Shown here one piece after another: positions 9,947 through 20,248 of a stretch of DNA of 64,000 nucleotides (positions within the stretch are counted from its first letter, which is position 1; the number at the start of each line of letters is the position of its first letter). The position numbers and the translations under genes were made by a program. The stretch lies in assembly GCA_900543445.1 (NCBI GenBank), contig UQRC01000010.1, positions 6,675 to 70,674 on the forward strand, read 5' to 3'. This stretch comes from an uncultured Lachnobacterium sp. Lineage in GTDB: Bacteria > Bacillota > Clostridia > Lachnospirales > Lachnospiraceae. The notes under the pieces were generated by a model. The model was not told where the DNA came from and searched no databases. It saw nothing but the letters and a program-made list of their open reading frames with translations.

Positions 9947-10891
9947 TTAATCTTCCTCAAGTCTTCCCTTGGTCAGATTCTCCTGCACTCTGCGGTACAG
10001 TTCCTGTGCCGCATTATAGCCCATCTTCTTCTGTCTGTGGTTGACCGCTGCCGTCTCACAGATGACAGCCAGATTTCGTCCCGGACGAATCGGCAGCGAA
10101 TGACATACGACCTTGTTGCCAAGATACTCAATGTATTCCTCCTCAAGTCCCAGGCGGTCATAATCTGCATCCTTCTTCCAGTCCTCCAGCTTGATGACCA
10201 GATCGATCTGCTGCTTCTCCTTCACGCACTCAACACCGTAAAGTGTCTTAACATCAATGATTCCAATACCTCTGAGCTCGATAAAGTGACGGGTCACATC
10301 CGGAGATGTTCCGATCAGAGTGTGCTCATTGATCTTGCGGATCTCCACCACATCGTCCGTAACAAGACGATGTCCGCGTCGGATCAGTTCGAGCGCAGCC
10401 TCGCTTTTACCGATTCCGCTGTCACCGGTGATCATCAGACCCTCACCATAGACATCGACCAGTACGCCGTGAATGCTGATGCAAGGCGCCAGCTGCTCAC
10501 CAAGCGTATAGATCAGCTCCGCGGTAAATTCGGAAGTAGATCTTCCGGTACCGAGTACCGGTACATGGTTCGCCAGTGCCTCCTTCAAAAAGATCGGATC
10601 CGGCGTCAGATTTCTCGAAAAAATAACACACGGAATATCAAACTTAAGGAACGCATCATAACGGATCTGTTTCTCTTCATCGCTCATCTGCTGGATATAT
10701 GCATACTCTACATTTCCGATAATCTCGACACGAGACTCCTCGAAATGCTCAAAATATCCGGTAAGCTGCAGCGCCGGACGGTTAATATCGGTCGTTGTAA
10801 TCTTACGCTTTTTTAAATCGATCTCATCGGTAAAGTTTTTCAGATCCAGTAATTCGGCAATCTTTGCCACACTAACACTACTGCTATTCAT
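9947..10891 (-). CDS. hprK: HPr kinase/phosphorylase
   Basis: Bifunctional enzyme that phosphorylates or dephosphorylates HPr at its regulatory serine to set carbon catabolite repression. 314 residues: N-terminal domain about 1-130, kinase domain after it. Walker A GDSGIGKS is at 156-163, the preceding SIHGVLVDVYG holds the catalytic histidine region, and the signature ELRGIGIIDVKTLYG follows at about 205-219. A strong promoter (10975-11003) precedes it, so hprK is probably the first gene of hprK-apeB-murB-rapZ-whiA-dagK. Confidence 0.97.
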   Translation of the reverse strand: MNSSSVSVAKIAELLDLKNFTDEIDLKKRKITTTDINRPALQLTGYFEHFEESRVEIIGNVEYAYIQQMSDEEKQIRYDAFLKFDIPCVIFSRNLTPDPIFLKEALANHVPVLGTGRSTSEFTAELIYTLGEQLAPCISIHGVLVDVYGEGLMITGDSGIGKSEAALELIRRGHRLVTDDVVEIRKINEHTLIGTSPDVTRHFIELRGIGIIDVKTLYGVECVKEKQQIDLVIKLEDWKKDADYDRLGLEEEYIEYLGNKVVCHSLPIRPGRNLAVICETAAVNHRQKKMGYNAAQELYRRVQENLTKGRLEED

Positions 10892-10974
10892 CCTTATTTC
10901 CCCCGTTTATTTTGTAAATTCCACGCAATCTGTGGTCTGCATTCATCCGATAAATGCGTCATAAATGTGCATTT

Positions 10975-11003
10975 ATTGTACCACGCAAACACTTATATGG
11001 CAA
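10975..11003 (-). promoter_or_regulatory. Sigma-A promoter of hprK operon
   Basis: TTGCCA (11003-10998) and TACAAT (10980-10975) on the minus strand with exactly 17 bp between, about 85 bp before the hprK start. The transcribed leader contains imperfect inverted repeats around GCATTTAT and ATGAATGC. Confidence 0.75.
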
Positions 11004-11028
11004 TTGATGTATTAACTTTTGAAAAAGG

Positions 11029-12906
11029 TTACTGTTCACTCGCGCCATTCGCATGAAAGAAGGCATACACTTTCTCCGCCGCCTGCAGATTCATGCTTTC
11101 CGTCTCCGCCAGTTCTTCCACCGTTGCCTCCCTGATCTTCTCGATTGATGCGAAGCGCCGCATAAGAGCCTTACGCCTGGTCGGCCCAATGCCCTCGATG
11201 TCATCTAACACAGAATGCACCTGTGACTTTGAACGGAGTGATCTGTGGTACTCGATTGCGAAACGATGCGCCTCGTCCTGAATTCTCGTGATCAGCTTAA
11301 AGCCTTCCCCGTGCCGGTCGATCGGAATCTCTACATTATGAAAGTATAACCCTCTTGTCCTGTGATTATCATCCTTGACCATACCGCACACCGGAATAGA
11401 CAGTCCCAGTTCCTCCAGCACCTGCAGACAGATATTCACCTGACCGCGTCCTCCGTCCATCATGATGATATCCGGAAAACGCGTAAAGCTTCCAACCTCC
11501 TGCGGCAGATTCTTATCCTTAAGTTCCTGTATCTCCTGCATCCCATGCTTAAAACGTCTTGTCAAAACTTCATGCATCGAAGTATAATCATCCGGTCCCG
11601 TCACAGTACGAAGCTTAAATTTACGATAGTCGCTGCGCTTCGGCTTGCCTTTTTCATAAACGATCATAGAACCGACCGTCTCGAATCCATTAATATTAGA
11701 GATATCATACGCTTCCATACGATTCAGCCCGTGCATTCCGAGAAGTTCCTCGATTTCCTTGACTGCACCGATCGTTCTTCCTTCCTCACGCTTGATCTTC
11801 TCCTTATCCTGATTCAAAACAAGTGAGGCATTCTTGGCCGCCAGTTCCACAAGCTTCTCCTTCATTCCCTTCTGCGGAATGCGGATGTACACACGCCGTC
11901 CGCGCTTGGCGCTCAGCCACTCTTCCAATACCGGAATATCCTCGATCGGCTCCTGCAGCATAATTTCACGCGGAATATACGGCGTGCCGGAGTAAAACTG
12001 TTTCACGAAATTGACCAGGATATCGCTTGTGCTCTCCTCCGAACCGACGCGCACATGAAAATGATCTCGTCCGATGATCTTACCGCTTCGGATAAAAAAT
12101 ACCTGCACCACTGCATCCGTATCATCACTCGCCAAAGCGATAATATCCTTATCCTCGCCATCCGTATTCGTAATCTTCTGCTTCTGCGCGATCTGCTTCA
12201 CACTGCCTAACAGCTCCCGATACTCAATTGCTTTCTCAAACTCCATCGCCTGTGAAGCTTCCACCATCTTTGTCTCGAGCATCTTAATGACCGGCGTATA
12301 ATTTCCGTTTAAGAATTCCAGCACCTGGCTGACACGCTCACCATATTCTTCCTTACTAATATATCCCTGACAAGGTGCACTGCATCTGTGAATATGATAA
12401 TTCAGGCAGGCACGCTCCGCTCCGATATCCCGCGGCAGCTTCCGGTTGCAGGTGCGAAGCTGATAGATTTTATTGATCAGCTCAATCGTATCCTTCACCG
12501 CTCCGGCACTTGTGTACGGTCCGAAATAACGGGACTTATCCTTTTTTAACTGGCGCGAAAAAAGCACACGCGGAAAATCCTCCCCCATTGTCACACGGAT
12601 GTAAGGGTATGTCTTATCATCTCGAAGCATGGTATTGTATTTTGGCGTGTGTTCCTTGATCAGATTGCATTCAAGCACCAACGCTTCCAACTCGGAATCC
12701 GTGATAATGTACTCGAATCTCGCAATATGCTCTACCATCTGCTTCTTCTTGATTCCCTCATCGTGACTTGGCTGAAAATACTGCCGTACGCGTTTGCGCA
12801 AGCTTACTGCTTTCCCGATGTAGATGATGGCATCTGTTTTATCATGCATAATATAAACTCCCGGTTGATCCGGGAGTTTACGTAATTCTTCTTGAATGTC
12901 AAACAT
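11029..12906 (-). CDS. uvrC: Excinuclease ABC subunit C
   Basis: Dual-incision nuclease subunit of nucleotide excision repair. 625 residues with the standard layout: GIY-YIG domain (about 14-95, [18 protein letters not shown]), UVR helical hairpin (about 205-240, [13 protein letters not shown]), RNase H-like C-terminal nuclease (DGGRGQVN), and tandem helix-hairpin-helix motifs near the end ([19 protein letters not shown]). The ATG at 12906 is chosen over a TTG one codon upstream; GAGGA from the ftsH tail is well placed for it. It begins 3 bp after ftsH and is probably co-transcribed with it. Confidence 0.96.
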   Translation of the reverse strand: MFDIQEELRKLPDQPGVYIMHDKTDAIIYIGKAVSLRKRVRQYFQPSHDEGIKKKQMVEHIARFEYIITDSELEALVLECNLIKEHTPKYNTMLRDDKTYPYIRVTMGEDFPRVLFSRQLKKDKSRYFGPYTSAGAVKDTIELINKIYQLRTCNRKLPRDIGAERACLNYHIHRCSAPCQGYISKEEYGERVSQVLEFLNGNYTPVIKMLETKMVEASQAMEFEKAIEYRELLGSVKQIAQKQKITNTDGEDKDIIALASDDTDAVVQVFFIRSGKIIGRDHFHVRVGSEESTSDILVNFVKQFYSGTPYIPREIMLQEPIEDIPVLEEWLSAKRGRRVYIRIPQKGMKEKLVELAAKNASLVLNQDKEKIKREEGRTIGAVKEIEELLGMHGLNRMEAYDISNINGFETVGSMIVYEKGKPKRSDYRKFKLRTVTGPDDYTSMHEVLTRRFKHGMQEIQELKDKNLPQEVGSFTRFPDIIMMDGGRGQVNICLQVLEELGLSIPVCGMVKDDNHRTRGLYFHNVEIPIDRHGEGFKLITRIQDEAHRFAIEYHRSLRSKSQVHSVLDDIEGIGPTRRKALMRRFASIEKIREATVEELAETESMNLQAAEKVYAFFHANGASEQ

Positions 12907-12909
12907 CAA

Positions 12910-14988
12910 TTATTCCTCAAACATATCATCCGTTGCCGGTGCGATCGTCTGCTCCGGTGCCTTCGCCTCATCCTGCTTAGCCCCCTCCGTCTCCGGCATC
13001 AGTGAATCCTTCTTATCACTTTCTTCCTCAGGAATTCCCTTCATCTCGCGGAAGATCTTCATGAATTCCTTACCGGTGATGGTCTCTTTCTCATAGAGAT
13101 ACTCGCTGATATGATCCAGCACATCGCGATTCTCTCTCAGCATGTTCATCGCTGTCTCATAGCTCTCATTGATGATTGTAAGCACTTCTTTATCAATCTG
13201 TCCCGCAGTATCCTCACCGCAGATTAAACCTGCGCGTCCGTCAAGATACTGGTTCTCAACAGTAGCAAGGCACATCATTCCAAACTTATCCGACATACCG
13301 TACATGGTAACCATCGCACGGGCAATCTTCGTTGCCTGTTCGATATCGTTCGCCGCACCACTCGTTGCCGACTCAAACACGAGAACCTCCGCTGCACGTC
13401 CGGCCATATAAGTCGTGATCTTCGCAAGCAGCTCATCCTTCGTCTCTAAGTACTTCTCCTCCTCCGGAGTCTGAAGCGTATAACCAAGTGCGCCCATCGT
13501 ACGAGGAACGATCGTAATCTTCTGTACCGGTTCCGTATTCTTCTGTAATGCGGATACCAAAGCGTGACCGACTTCGTGGTAAGAAACGATCTTGCGCTCC
13601 TTATCGCTCATCACGCGATCCTTCTTCTCTTTGCCGCCGACAGCCACAAGCTCGAATGCCTCAAACAGATCCGACTGGTTCACAAACTTACGGTTATGCT
13701 TGACTGCATTAATTGCTGCCTCATTGATCATGTTGGCAAGATCCGAACCAACCAGTCCGGCAGTTGCCAGAGCAAGTGCATCCAGATCTACGGTCTCATC
13801 CATATGAACATCCTTGGAATGAACCTTCAAAGTCTCAAGACGTCCCTTGAGATCCGGCTTATCAACGATAATACGGCGGTCAAAACGTCCCGGACGAAGC
13901 AATGCCTTATCCAGTACTTCCGGACGGTTCGTTGCCGCAAGAATCAAAATTCCTTTCGACGGATCAAAACCATCCATCTCCGCCAATAACTGGTTCAATG
14001 TCTGCTCGCGCTCATCGTTACCTCCGCCGTATCTGCTGTCACGGCTTTTACCGATGGCATCGATCTCATCGATGAAGATGATACAAGGTGCCATCTTCTG
14101 TGCTTCCTTAAACAGATCTCGCACACGGGAAGCACCGACTCCGACGAACATCTCTACGAAATCCGAACCTGCCAGTGAGAAGAACGGAACTCCGGCTTCT
14201 CCTGCAACAGCCTTTGCAAGAAGTGTCTTACCAGTTCCAGGAGGTCCGACAAGAAGTGCTCCCTTCGGAAGCTTCGCACCGATGTCACGGTACTTCTTCG
14301 GATTGTGCAGAAAATCAACAACTTCCTGCAGCGATTCCTTCGCCTCATCCTGTCCCGCAACATCCTTAAATGTCACACCGGTTGTCTTCTCCACATAGAC
14401 CTTGGCGGTTGTCTTGCCGACGCCCATCGCGCCGCCGCCCATCTTCTTCATCAGCATTCCAAACAGGATCCACAAGATCACAAGCGGAATGACAAAGCTT
14501 AAAATATTAAGAAGCCAGGTCGAAGTATTGTCCGGAACCGTCGCTGAAATCTCAATCGGATTGCCTTCCGACGTCTTGGATTCCTTCAACGTCTTGATCA
14601 GATCCGGATCATTGACCATTCCGGTATAATACGTGATCTTGTAAGCTGCCTTGTCTTCGACAAGTGTGTAGTCGATCTCATAGTTTCCGAATTCAACCGT
14701 CTTGATATTGTTGTGTTCGAGCTGCTTTAAGAAATCCGAATATGTAGTTTCCTTGGAGCTCATCTGTGAGAAACGACTTGCAAAAAATGAAATGAAGAAC
14801 AACGCGACGAGTGTCACCATAATGAAACTTAAGATCATCTGTCCGTTATGGTTGTTCTTCTTATCTCCGTTGTTATTATTGTTGTTTCCGTTATTCCCAT
14901 TGTTGTAATTATTGTTGCCGCCATTATAATTATTGCCACCGTTATAGTTGCCATTATTATAATTGTTATTCGGTGCCTGATTGTCCAT
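12910..14988 (-). CDS. ftsH: ATP-dependent zinc metalloprotease FtsH with Asn/Gly-rich N-terminus
   Basis: Membrane-anchored AAA+ protease for quality control of membrane and regulatory proteins. 692 residues from the ATG at 14988, which has GGAGGG six bases upstream. The order is: an Asn/Gly/Tyr-rich tract (about 6-47), a transmembrane helix (about 51-70), an extracytoplasmic domain, a second helix (about 159-180), AAA+ Walker A GPPGTGKT (248-255), Walker [33 protein letters not shown], and the zinc site HEVGH. HEVGH keeps both histidines and the glutamate but has V where most FtsH have A. The repetitive N-terminus before the first helix is not usual in the family. The C-terminus is acidic. 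Confidence 0.96.
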   Translation of the reverse strand: MDNQAPNNNYNNGNYNGGNNYNGGNNNYNNGNNGNNNNNNGDKKNNHNGQMILSFIMVTLVALFFISFFASRFSQMSSKETTYSDFLKQLEHNNIKTVEFGNYEIDYTLVEDKAAYKITYYTGMVNDPDLIKTLKESKTSEGNPIEISATVPDNTSTWLLNILSFVIPLVILWILFGMLMKKMGGGAMGVGKTTAKVYVEKTTGVTFKDVAGQDEAKESLQEVVDFLHNPKKYRDIGAKLPKGALLVGPPGTGKTLLAKAVAGEAGVPFFSLAGSDFVEMFVGVGASRVRDLFKEAQKMAPCIIFIDEIDAIGKSRDSRYGGGNDEREQTLNQLLAEMDGFDPSKGILILAATNRPEVLDKALLRPGRFDRRIIVDKPDLKGRLETLKVHSKDVHMDETVDLDALALATAGLVGSDLANMINEAAINAVKHNRKFVNQSDLFEAFELVAVGGKEKKDRVMSDKERKIVSYHEVGHALVSALQKNTEPVQKITIVPRTMGALGYTLQTPEEEKYLETKDELLAKITTYMAGRAAEVLVFESATSGAANDIEQATKIARAMVTMYGMSDKFGMMCLATVENQYLDGRAGLICGEDTAGQIDKEVLTIINESYETAMNMLRENRDVLDHISEYLYEKETITGKEFMKIFREMKGIPEEESDKKDSLMPETEGAKQDEAKAPEQTIAPATDDMFEE

Positions 14989-15040
14989 AAGCCCTCCAGT
15001 TGTATGCATGCACACAAATTCTCTTGTATTTCGTATCTTT

Positions 15041-15069
15041 ATTATATGTAAAGGTCACTTTAAAATCAA
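15041..15069 (-). promoter_or_regulatory. Sigma-A promoter of ftsH
   Basis: TTGATT (15069-15064) and a perfect TATAAT (15046-15041) on the minus strand, 17-bp spacer, about 50 bp before the ftsH start. It would drive ftsH-uvrC. Confidence 0.75.
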
Positions 15070-15200
15070 CATTTTGTTCGTGAACTTTTCTTATTCTTTC
15101 TAAACTTTTTCTAAAAAAGTGTGGAATATTTTGATCTTAGGCTGTATAATATGTAAGTTATTAGTATCGCTTAATATTTTACAATTTGAGGAGGATAATT

Positions 15201-16805
15201 ATGCCTGTTAAATACGTCTTTGTCACTGGTGGTGTTGTTTCCGGTCTCGGAAAAGGAATTACCGCCGCATCTCTTGGACGTCTGCTGAAGGCTCGTGGCT
15301 ACAAAGTCACTATGCAGAAGTTTGACCCATATATCAACATTGATCCGGGAACCATGAACCCGATCCAGCACGGTGAAGTATTCGTTACCGATGATGGTGC
15401 TGAGACAGATCTCGATCTTGGACACTATGAGAGATTTATCGACGAGAGTCTGACAAAGAACTCCAACGTAACAACCGGTAAGGTTTACTGGTCTGTATTA
15501 CAGAAGGAACGACGCGGCGATTACGGCGGAGGAACAGTTCAGGTTATTCCACATATTACGAACGAGATCAAGAGTCGTTTTTACCGCAACTTCACTTCCG
15601 ATGATATGCATATCGCCATCATCGAAGTCGGCGGAACCGTCGGAGATATCGAAAGTCAGCCTTTCCTTGAGGCAATCCGTCAGTTCCAGCACGAAGTCGG
15701 ACACGAGAATGCGATCTTGTGTCACGTTACACTGATCCCGTATCTGCGTGCTTCCGGAGAGCTTAAGACAAAGCCTACACAGGCCAGTGTTAAGGAGCTT
15801 CAGGGAATGGGTATCCAGCCGGATATCATCGTATGCCGCTCCGAGCAGCCGCTTGATCAGGGACTCAAGGATAAGATTGCATTGTTCTGTAATGTACCAA
15901 ATTCTCACGTACTGCAAAATCTTGATGTTGAATATCTCTATGAGGCACCGCTTGCAATGGAGAAAGAAAATCTTGCCAAGGTTGTCTGTGAAAGCTTAAA
16001 GCTTGACTGTCCGGAACCGGATCTTACCGACTGGAAACAGATGGTCAACGATCTTCGTCATCCTGATAAGGAAGTGAAGATTGCACTGGTTGGAAAATAT
16101 ACTGCATTACACGATGCTTACATCTCAGTTGTTGAGGCATTAAAGCATGGTGGAATCCCGCTCCATGCAACCATCGATATCAAGTGGGTGGATTCCGAGG
16201 AATTGACTGCCGACAATGTAGACAGCGTTCTTAACGATGTAAATGGTATCCTTGTTCCGGGTGGATTCGGTATCCGCGGCGTTGAGGGCAAGATCCTTGC
16301 AGCCCGCTACGCAAGAGAGAACAATATCCCATACCTTGGACTCTGCCTTGGTATGCAGGTTGCGATCATCGAATTTGCAAGACATGTTTGCGGCTACAAT
16401 GACGCACACAGTATTGAGCTTGATCCGAACACAACCCATCCGGTTATCGCTTTGATGCCTGACCAGAATGGTGTTGAAGATATTGGCGGAACATTAAGAC
16501 TTGGCGCTTACCCATGTATCCTTGAGAAAGATTCCAAGGCATACAGCGTATATGGAACCGAAGAGATTTCCGAGCGTCATCGTCATCGTTATGAGGTGAA
16601 CAATGATTACCGTACCGCTTTACTTGAGCATGGTATGAAGCTTTGCGGAACTTCTCCTGATGGAAGAATCGTAGAGATGATCGAAATTCCGGATCATCCA
16701 TGGTTTATTGCCACACAGGCGCATCCGGAGCTTAAGTCCCGTCCAAACCGTCCACATCCACTTTTCCGTGGTTTCGTGGAAGCTGCTACCAAATGCAAGA
16801 GATAA
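15201..16805 (+). CDS. pyrG: CTP synthase
   Basis: Converts UTP to CTP with glutamine as nitrogen donor. 534 residues. The amidoligase domain starts [19 protein letters not shown] with its P-loop, and the glutamine amidotransferase domain has the nucleophile motif LGLCLGMQ and the His/Glu pair in QAHPE near the end. GAGGAGG precedes the ATG at 15201. It is divergent from ftsH. A TATAAT lies at about 15147-15152, but its -35 is weak. A clear terminator follows, so it is a single-gene unit. Confidence 0.97.
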   Translation: MPVKYVFVTGGVVSGLGKGITAASLGRLLKARGYKVTMQKFDPYINIDPGTMNPIQHGEVFVTDDGAETDLDLGHYERFIDESLTKNSNVTTGKVYWSVLQKERRGDYGGGTVQVIPHITNEIKSRFYRNFTSDDMHIAIIEVGGTVGDIESQPFLEAIRQFQHEVGHENAILCHVTLIPYLRASGELKTKPTQASVKELQGMGIQPDIIVCRSEQPLDQGLKDKIALFCNVPNSHVLQNLDVEYLYEAPLAMEKENLAKVVCESLKLDCPEPDLTDWKQMVNDLRHPDKEVKIALVGKYTALHDAYISVVEALKHGGIPLHATIDIKWVDSEELTADNVDSVLNDVNGILVPGGFGIRGVEGKILAARYARENNIPYLGLCLGMQVAIIEFARHVCGYNDAHSIELDPNTTHPVIALMPDQNGVEDIGGTLRLGAYPCILEKDSKAYSVYGTEEISERHRHRYEVNNDYRTALLEHGMKLCGTSPDGRIVEMIEIPDHPWFIATQAHPELKSRPNRPHPLFRGFVEAATKCKR

Positions 16806-16821
16806 CCGATTGTAAATCATA

Positions 16822-16847
16822 TGCCCCCGGATTTATTTCCGGGGGCT
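16822..16847 (+). terminator. Terminator after pyrG
   Basis: GCCCCCGG/CCGGGGGC stem with an A/T-rich loop, followed by TTTATTTA, 16 bp after the pyrG stop. Confidence 0.88.
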
Positions 16848-16952
16848 TTATTTACGCGAAAGTCCGTGTCTGCGCGAACCCCTGACAGCCGCATGCTGAC
16901 CGGCAATGTTCAAAAGACTTGAACCACTCACGCATTTTCCAATATTCCTGCC

Positions 16953-17014
16953 TTGTCAATCAAATGACCGTTTATTATAATGAATGTGATCAGATGGAAT
17001 AGCATCCATTATAA
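16953..17014 (+). promoter_or_regulatory. Promoter of WYL regulator with overlapping inverted repeat
   Basis: TTGTCA (16953-16958) and TATAAT (16976-16981) with a 17-bp spacer. Two 12-base arms, 16975-16986 (TTATAATGAATG) and 17003-17014 (CATCCATTATAA), are inverted with one mismatch and 16 bp between them. The first arm covers the -10 box. This is a good candidate for an operator bound by the downstream WYL protein itself. Confidence 0.6.
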
Positions 17015-17031
17015 TCAGAGGAGAAAGTGAT

Positions 17032-18015
17032 ATGCCCAAATCAACGAATCAGAAGCAAAAGATGTTGCTTATTCTTGATTATTTACAAAAGCACACCGAT
17101 GAGACGCATGATGCGACAACACCACAGTTGATCGACTATCTTGCCGCCAACGGAATCAAAGCGGAGCGCAAGAGCATCTACAACGATATTCAGACACTGA
17201 TTGATTTCGGATACGATATCGTGCGCGGTCCTGGCCCGCATGACGGCTACCAGCTTCTCTCCCGCGACTTTGAACTTGCGGAAGTCAAGCTTCTCGTCGA
17301 TCTGGTGCAGTCTTCCAAGTTTATCACAACGAAGAAGTCGCGAAAACTGATCGGCAAGCTTCAGCATCTCGTCAGCGAAAACGATGCCAGAAAACTGCAG
17401 CGTCAGGTTGTCGTCACAGACCGCAACAAGGCACTCAACGAGAACATCTACTACAGTGTCGATGTCATCTATGCCGCAATCGCCGACAACAGGCAGATCC
17501 GCTTTCAATACTTCGACTGGGATGTCAAAAAGCAGATGGTTCCGCGCAAGGCCGGCGCAGTCTACGAGATCAGCCCGTGGCTTCTCACCTGGGACGACGA
17601 GAACTACTATCTTGTCGCGTATGACAGTGCCGCAACCTGTATGAAGCACTACCGCGTGGACAAAATGCTGCACATTGAATTATCGGAAAGTCCCCGCGAA
17701 GGGCGCGATGTGTATGAGAAGATCGATGTGGCAGCCTACTCGAAGAAGACGTTCGGCATGTTTGCCGGCGAGGAGGAAACGATCCAGCTTCTGTGCGACA
17801 ACGCCTTGATCGGTGTCATTGTCGACCGTTTCGGAAGCGATGTTGCGCTTCGTCCCTACGATGATACGCACGCTTTGGCCCGCATGAATATCGCGGTCAG
17901 CCCGCAGTTTTTCGGGTGGCTTGCCGGTCTCTCCGGACGCGTGACCATCTACGCGCCGCAAAGCCTTGCCGCATCTTACAAAGACTACCTGCAGCATCTT
18001 CTGGACGGCTGCTAA
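17032..18015 (+). CDS. WYL-domain transcriptional regulator (HTH + WYL)
   Basis: 327-residue regulator. An N-terminal winged helix (about 5-60, ERKSIYNDIQTLIDFGYDI) is followed by the WYL domain (about 140-215), where the GAVYEISPWLLTWDDENYYL segment corresponds to the ligand-binding core, and a C-terminal WCX-like extension. WYL proteins often sense nucleic acid or nucleotide ligands, and some control defence genes. Its nearest downstream neighbour is a broken YhcG/DUF1016 nuclease. AGGAGA precedes the ATG. Codon third positions look richer in G/C than in the next gene. Confidence 0.88.
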   Translation: MPKSTNQKQKMLLILDYLQKHTDETHDATTPQLIDYLAANGIKAERKSIYNDIQTLIDFGYDIVRGPGPHDGYQLLSRDFELAEVKLLVDLVQSSKFITTKKSRKLIGKLQHLVSENDARKLQRQVVVTDRNKALNENIYYSVDVIYAAIADNRQIRFQYFDWDVKKQMVPRKAGAVYEISPWLLTWDDENYYLVAYDSAATCMKHYRVDKMLHIELSESPREGRDVYEKIDVAAYSKKTFGMFAGEEETIQLLCDNALIGVIVDRFGSDVALRPYDDTHALARMNIAVSPQFFGWLAGLSGRVTIYAPQSLAASYKDYLQHLLDGC

Positions 18016-18076
18016 ATGGATGATTTCTTCCTCTTTTTAAAGAAAAATTTTTATATTATACTGTTTATACTTTACC

Positions 18077-18760
18077 TTGAAGGAACTTTCTAAAGAGCTG
18101 ACAAAAGAATTTGGAAAAGGGTTTTCTGTTTCTAATCTCCAATTTATGCGACGCTTCTACCAGAGTTATCAAATTCAACAGACAGTGTCTGTTAAATTGT
18201 CGTGGTCACACTATTGTGAGCTTCTGACGATTTCAGACCCGGACAAACGCAGTTTCTACGAAAAGGAAACAATCAACTCCGGGTGGTCGATACGCGAATT
18301 AAAGCGACAGATTTCCACTTCTCTCTACGAACGCCTATTACTGTCAGAGGGAAAAACGAATAAGGAAACCGTTCTTGCTCTCGCAGAAAAGGGAATTGAA
18401 ATGTCCAGCCCATTAGATATGATCAAAGACCCTTATGTATTTGAATTTCTGGGTGTGCCGGAAAACAAACCTATGCTTGAAAGCGACCTTGAGAAAGCAC
18501 TGGTCACGCCGGAAGCTGCCGGCCAACTTAATATGTATCTGAATTACTATGCTGCAGAAGTAAATGATGAACACGATAATCCCCCAATCGGTATTATCCT
18601 TTGTACGGATAAAGACAGTATCGCCGCTGAATATGCTCTCGGCGGTTTGTCAAACAATATCTTTGCCTCACGCTATGTTTCTTATATTCCAGATAAGGAG
18701 CAGCTAATTGCACAGGTAGAAGCAGTTTTGAATGAATGGCACAATTCGGAAAAAGAATAA
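18077..18760 (+). pseudogene. YhcG/DUF1016 family PDDEXK nuclease remnant, N-truncated and core-deleted
   Basis: The 227-residue frame shows two recognisable parts of the YhcG (DUF1016) family: the winged-helix region (KEFGKGFSVSNLQFMRRFYQ, about 8-30, through EFLGVPENKP) and the family C-terminus (GQLNMYLNYYAAEVND... IGIILCTDKD). The family's N-terminal 60-70 residues are missing. Between LESDLEKAL and VTPEAAGQLNMY the roughly 55-residue stretch that should carry the PDDEXK catalytic core is absent. The only available start is a TTG without a clear RBS. I read it as a decayed gene. An inactive DNA-binding derivative is possible but less likely. Confidence 0.7.
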
Positions 18761-18807
18761 GAAAAACGGGCACCTGCCCACAACACACAAAAAAGGAGGA
18801 AAAAAAC

Positions 18808-18984
18808 ATGAATTTACCGAAAGATCCGGTGATGCTGCTGTCCGTTGTAAATACGCAATTGCGCGACCATTATGCAACGCTCGCAGAGATGGCAGCTGCA
18901 TATATGGTGGATGCAGACGAAATCATTGCAAAACTTGATGCGATCAATTATCATTATGACGAGAAACAAAATCAGTTTATCTAA
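18808..18984 (+). CDS. Small DUF4250-type protein
   Basis: 58 residues beginning MNLPKDPVMLLSVVNTQLRD and ending in an acidic/aromatic stretch with YHYDEKQNQFI, the pattern of the DUF4250 family common in Clostridia. An excellent AAAGGAGGA lies upstream of the ATG. Function unknown; the middle resembles a small helix-turn-helix. It is followed after 34 bp by another small gene and is probably co-transcribed with it. Confidence 0.82.
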   Translation: MNLPKDPVMLLSVVNTQLRDHYATLAEMAAAYMVDADEIIAKLDAINYHYDEKQNQFI

Positions 18985-19018
18985 AGAGTAAATCTGATCA
19001 TAGAAAGGAAGTACACAC

Positions 19019-19195
19019 ATGGCTGTAAGTTGTGACTTTTGCGCATACAATGAGTATGATGAGGAGGACGAAGCGTACTACTGCTCTGTCAATATGGATG
19101 AGGACGATATGGCGCGCTTTATGCAAAGCAGTTACCGTGAGTGTCCGTATTACCGCTCCGGAGATGAATATAAGGTCGTTCGCCACCAGATGTAA
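19019..19195 (+). CDS. Small cysteine-containing protein (DUF6472-like)
   Basis: 58 residues, very acidic, with four cysteines in the arrangement CDFC ... YYC ... CPYY, suggesting a small zinc- or metal-binding fold. GAAAGGAAG precedes the ATG. It resembles the small Lachnospiraceae family DUF6472 (from memory, not searched). It lies directly behind the DUF4250 gene. Function unknown. Confidence 0.75.
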   Translation: MAVSCDFCAYNEYDEEDEAYYCSVNMDEDDMARFMQSSYRECPYYRSGDEYKVVRHQM

Positions 19196-19287
19196 AGGAA
19201 GCCCCAGGGAGCACCTTACATTTGCAAAAGCGATTTCATCGATTCGTCATTTAAATTAAAATCAATTTTAAAAAATACGCAGTAAGA

Positions 19288-19316
19288 AAAAGGAGAATCA
19301 AACCTGATTCTCCTTT
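19288..19316. terminator. Bidirectional terminator between small genes and anti-sigma gene
   Basis: Perfect 13-bp inverted repeat AAAAGGAGAATCA/TGATTCTCCTTTT with a three-base loop. It has a T run on the minus strand and a shorter one on the plus strand, so it can serve the convergent genes on both sides. Confidence 0.85.
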
Positions 19317-19323
19317 TGTGTTA

Positions 19324-20247
19324 TTATTTCTTTCTCAAATGCAACACAATTCCAATGATAACAAAGGTAAGTCCGATCAAAACAGCCCCAACTTCCATCT
19401 GCATATGAAGGTCGCGATCCATCAGCTGCACCCATCCCATCTGATTTCCGATGCCAAGACTGACTCCACAGACAGCAATCAAAATTCCGGCTTTTGCGAA
19501 TCCGTTGCAAGGCAGATAGCGGATTGCAAGGAATATCAGCCAGGCTGCCGCCACATAAAAGCTTGATACCACAAGCAGATCGTGAATAGCATTCGGATAA
19601 TCGATACAAAATGCAAAGATCATCAGATAAAACCAGACCGTGTCCCAGATCATGCACAAAAGTCCTTTGTGATTCTGAAACGTTTCCGGCAGATCCGCCT
19701 GATAAGCCACGATTGGAAACAGCGGCAATGACAGTCCGAATACCGTCGAGAAAGCGATCTCCGCGAACCGCAAAATGCCTCCGTTATCAAAGAACATTTC
19801 CGTAAAGAAAATAACCAAAAGCAATGCGATCGTCGAGAAAATGATCGTCTTTGAAAGTTTCTTTTTTGTAGATACAAGCGGCACAACGGTAAGTCCTGCC
19901 ACAAGAAGCATGGATGCGATCAGCACCGCGTCGGTCTTGAAATCGGAATATCCCGGCAGCGTCAGCATCAGCACGATGATCACCGGCAGGATCAGAATAC
20001 CTGCTATAACGATTCCGGTCTTGAATGCAATGGAGCGCTCCTTTTTCTCATGCCTTTTTAAGATCTCATGCGTTTCGGACAACAGATCGGCTTCGATCTT
20101 ATCGTCGTCCATCTCCGCAAGCACTCTTGTGCACGCAGCACAATCTTTTAAATGTTCCTCGACCATTGCAGAGCTCGCGGCGCTGCACACATGATCATGA
20201 TAAAGAGGAAGTATATCCTGAATAATTTCACACGAAACGTTTTTCAT
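19324..20247 (-). CDS. Membrane anti-sigma factor with zinc-finger-like N-terminus
   Basis: 307 residues from the ATG at 20247. The N-terminal 70 residues resemble the anti-sigma zinc finger: conserved cysteines and EEHLKDCAAC give the H-x3-C-x2-C pattern. About eight hydrophobic segments follow between residues 75 and 305, ending in a basic tail. The start codon is 1 bp after the ECF sigma stop, so the pair is coupled. The expected role is to hold the sigma factor at the membrane. The stimulus sensed by the membrane part is unknown. Confidence 0.85.
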   Translation of the reverse strand: MKNVSCEIIQDILPLYHDHVCSAASSAMVEEHLKDCAACTRVLAEMDDDKIEADLLSETHEILKRHEKKERSIAFKTGIVIAGILILPVIIVLMLTLPGYSDFKTDAVLIASMLLVAGLTVVPLVSTKKKLSKTIIFSTIALLLVIFFTEMFFDNGGILRFAEIAFSTVFGLSLPLFPIVAYQADLPETFQNHKGLLCMIWDTVWFYLMIFAFCIDYPNAIHDLLVVSSFYVAAAWLIFLAIRYLPCNGFAKAGILIAVCGVSLGIGNQMGWVQLMDRDLHMQMEVGAVLIGLTFVIIGIVLHLRKK

Positions 20248-20248
20248 A

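Noticed and set aside
14840..15051. Valine/isoleucine-rich ORFs opposite the ftsH N-terminus
   Set aside because: They are the antisense image of the Asn/Gly-rich repeat codons and have no RBS.
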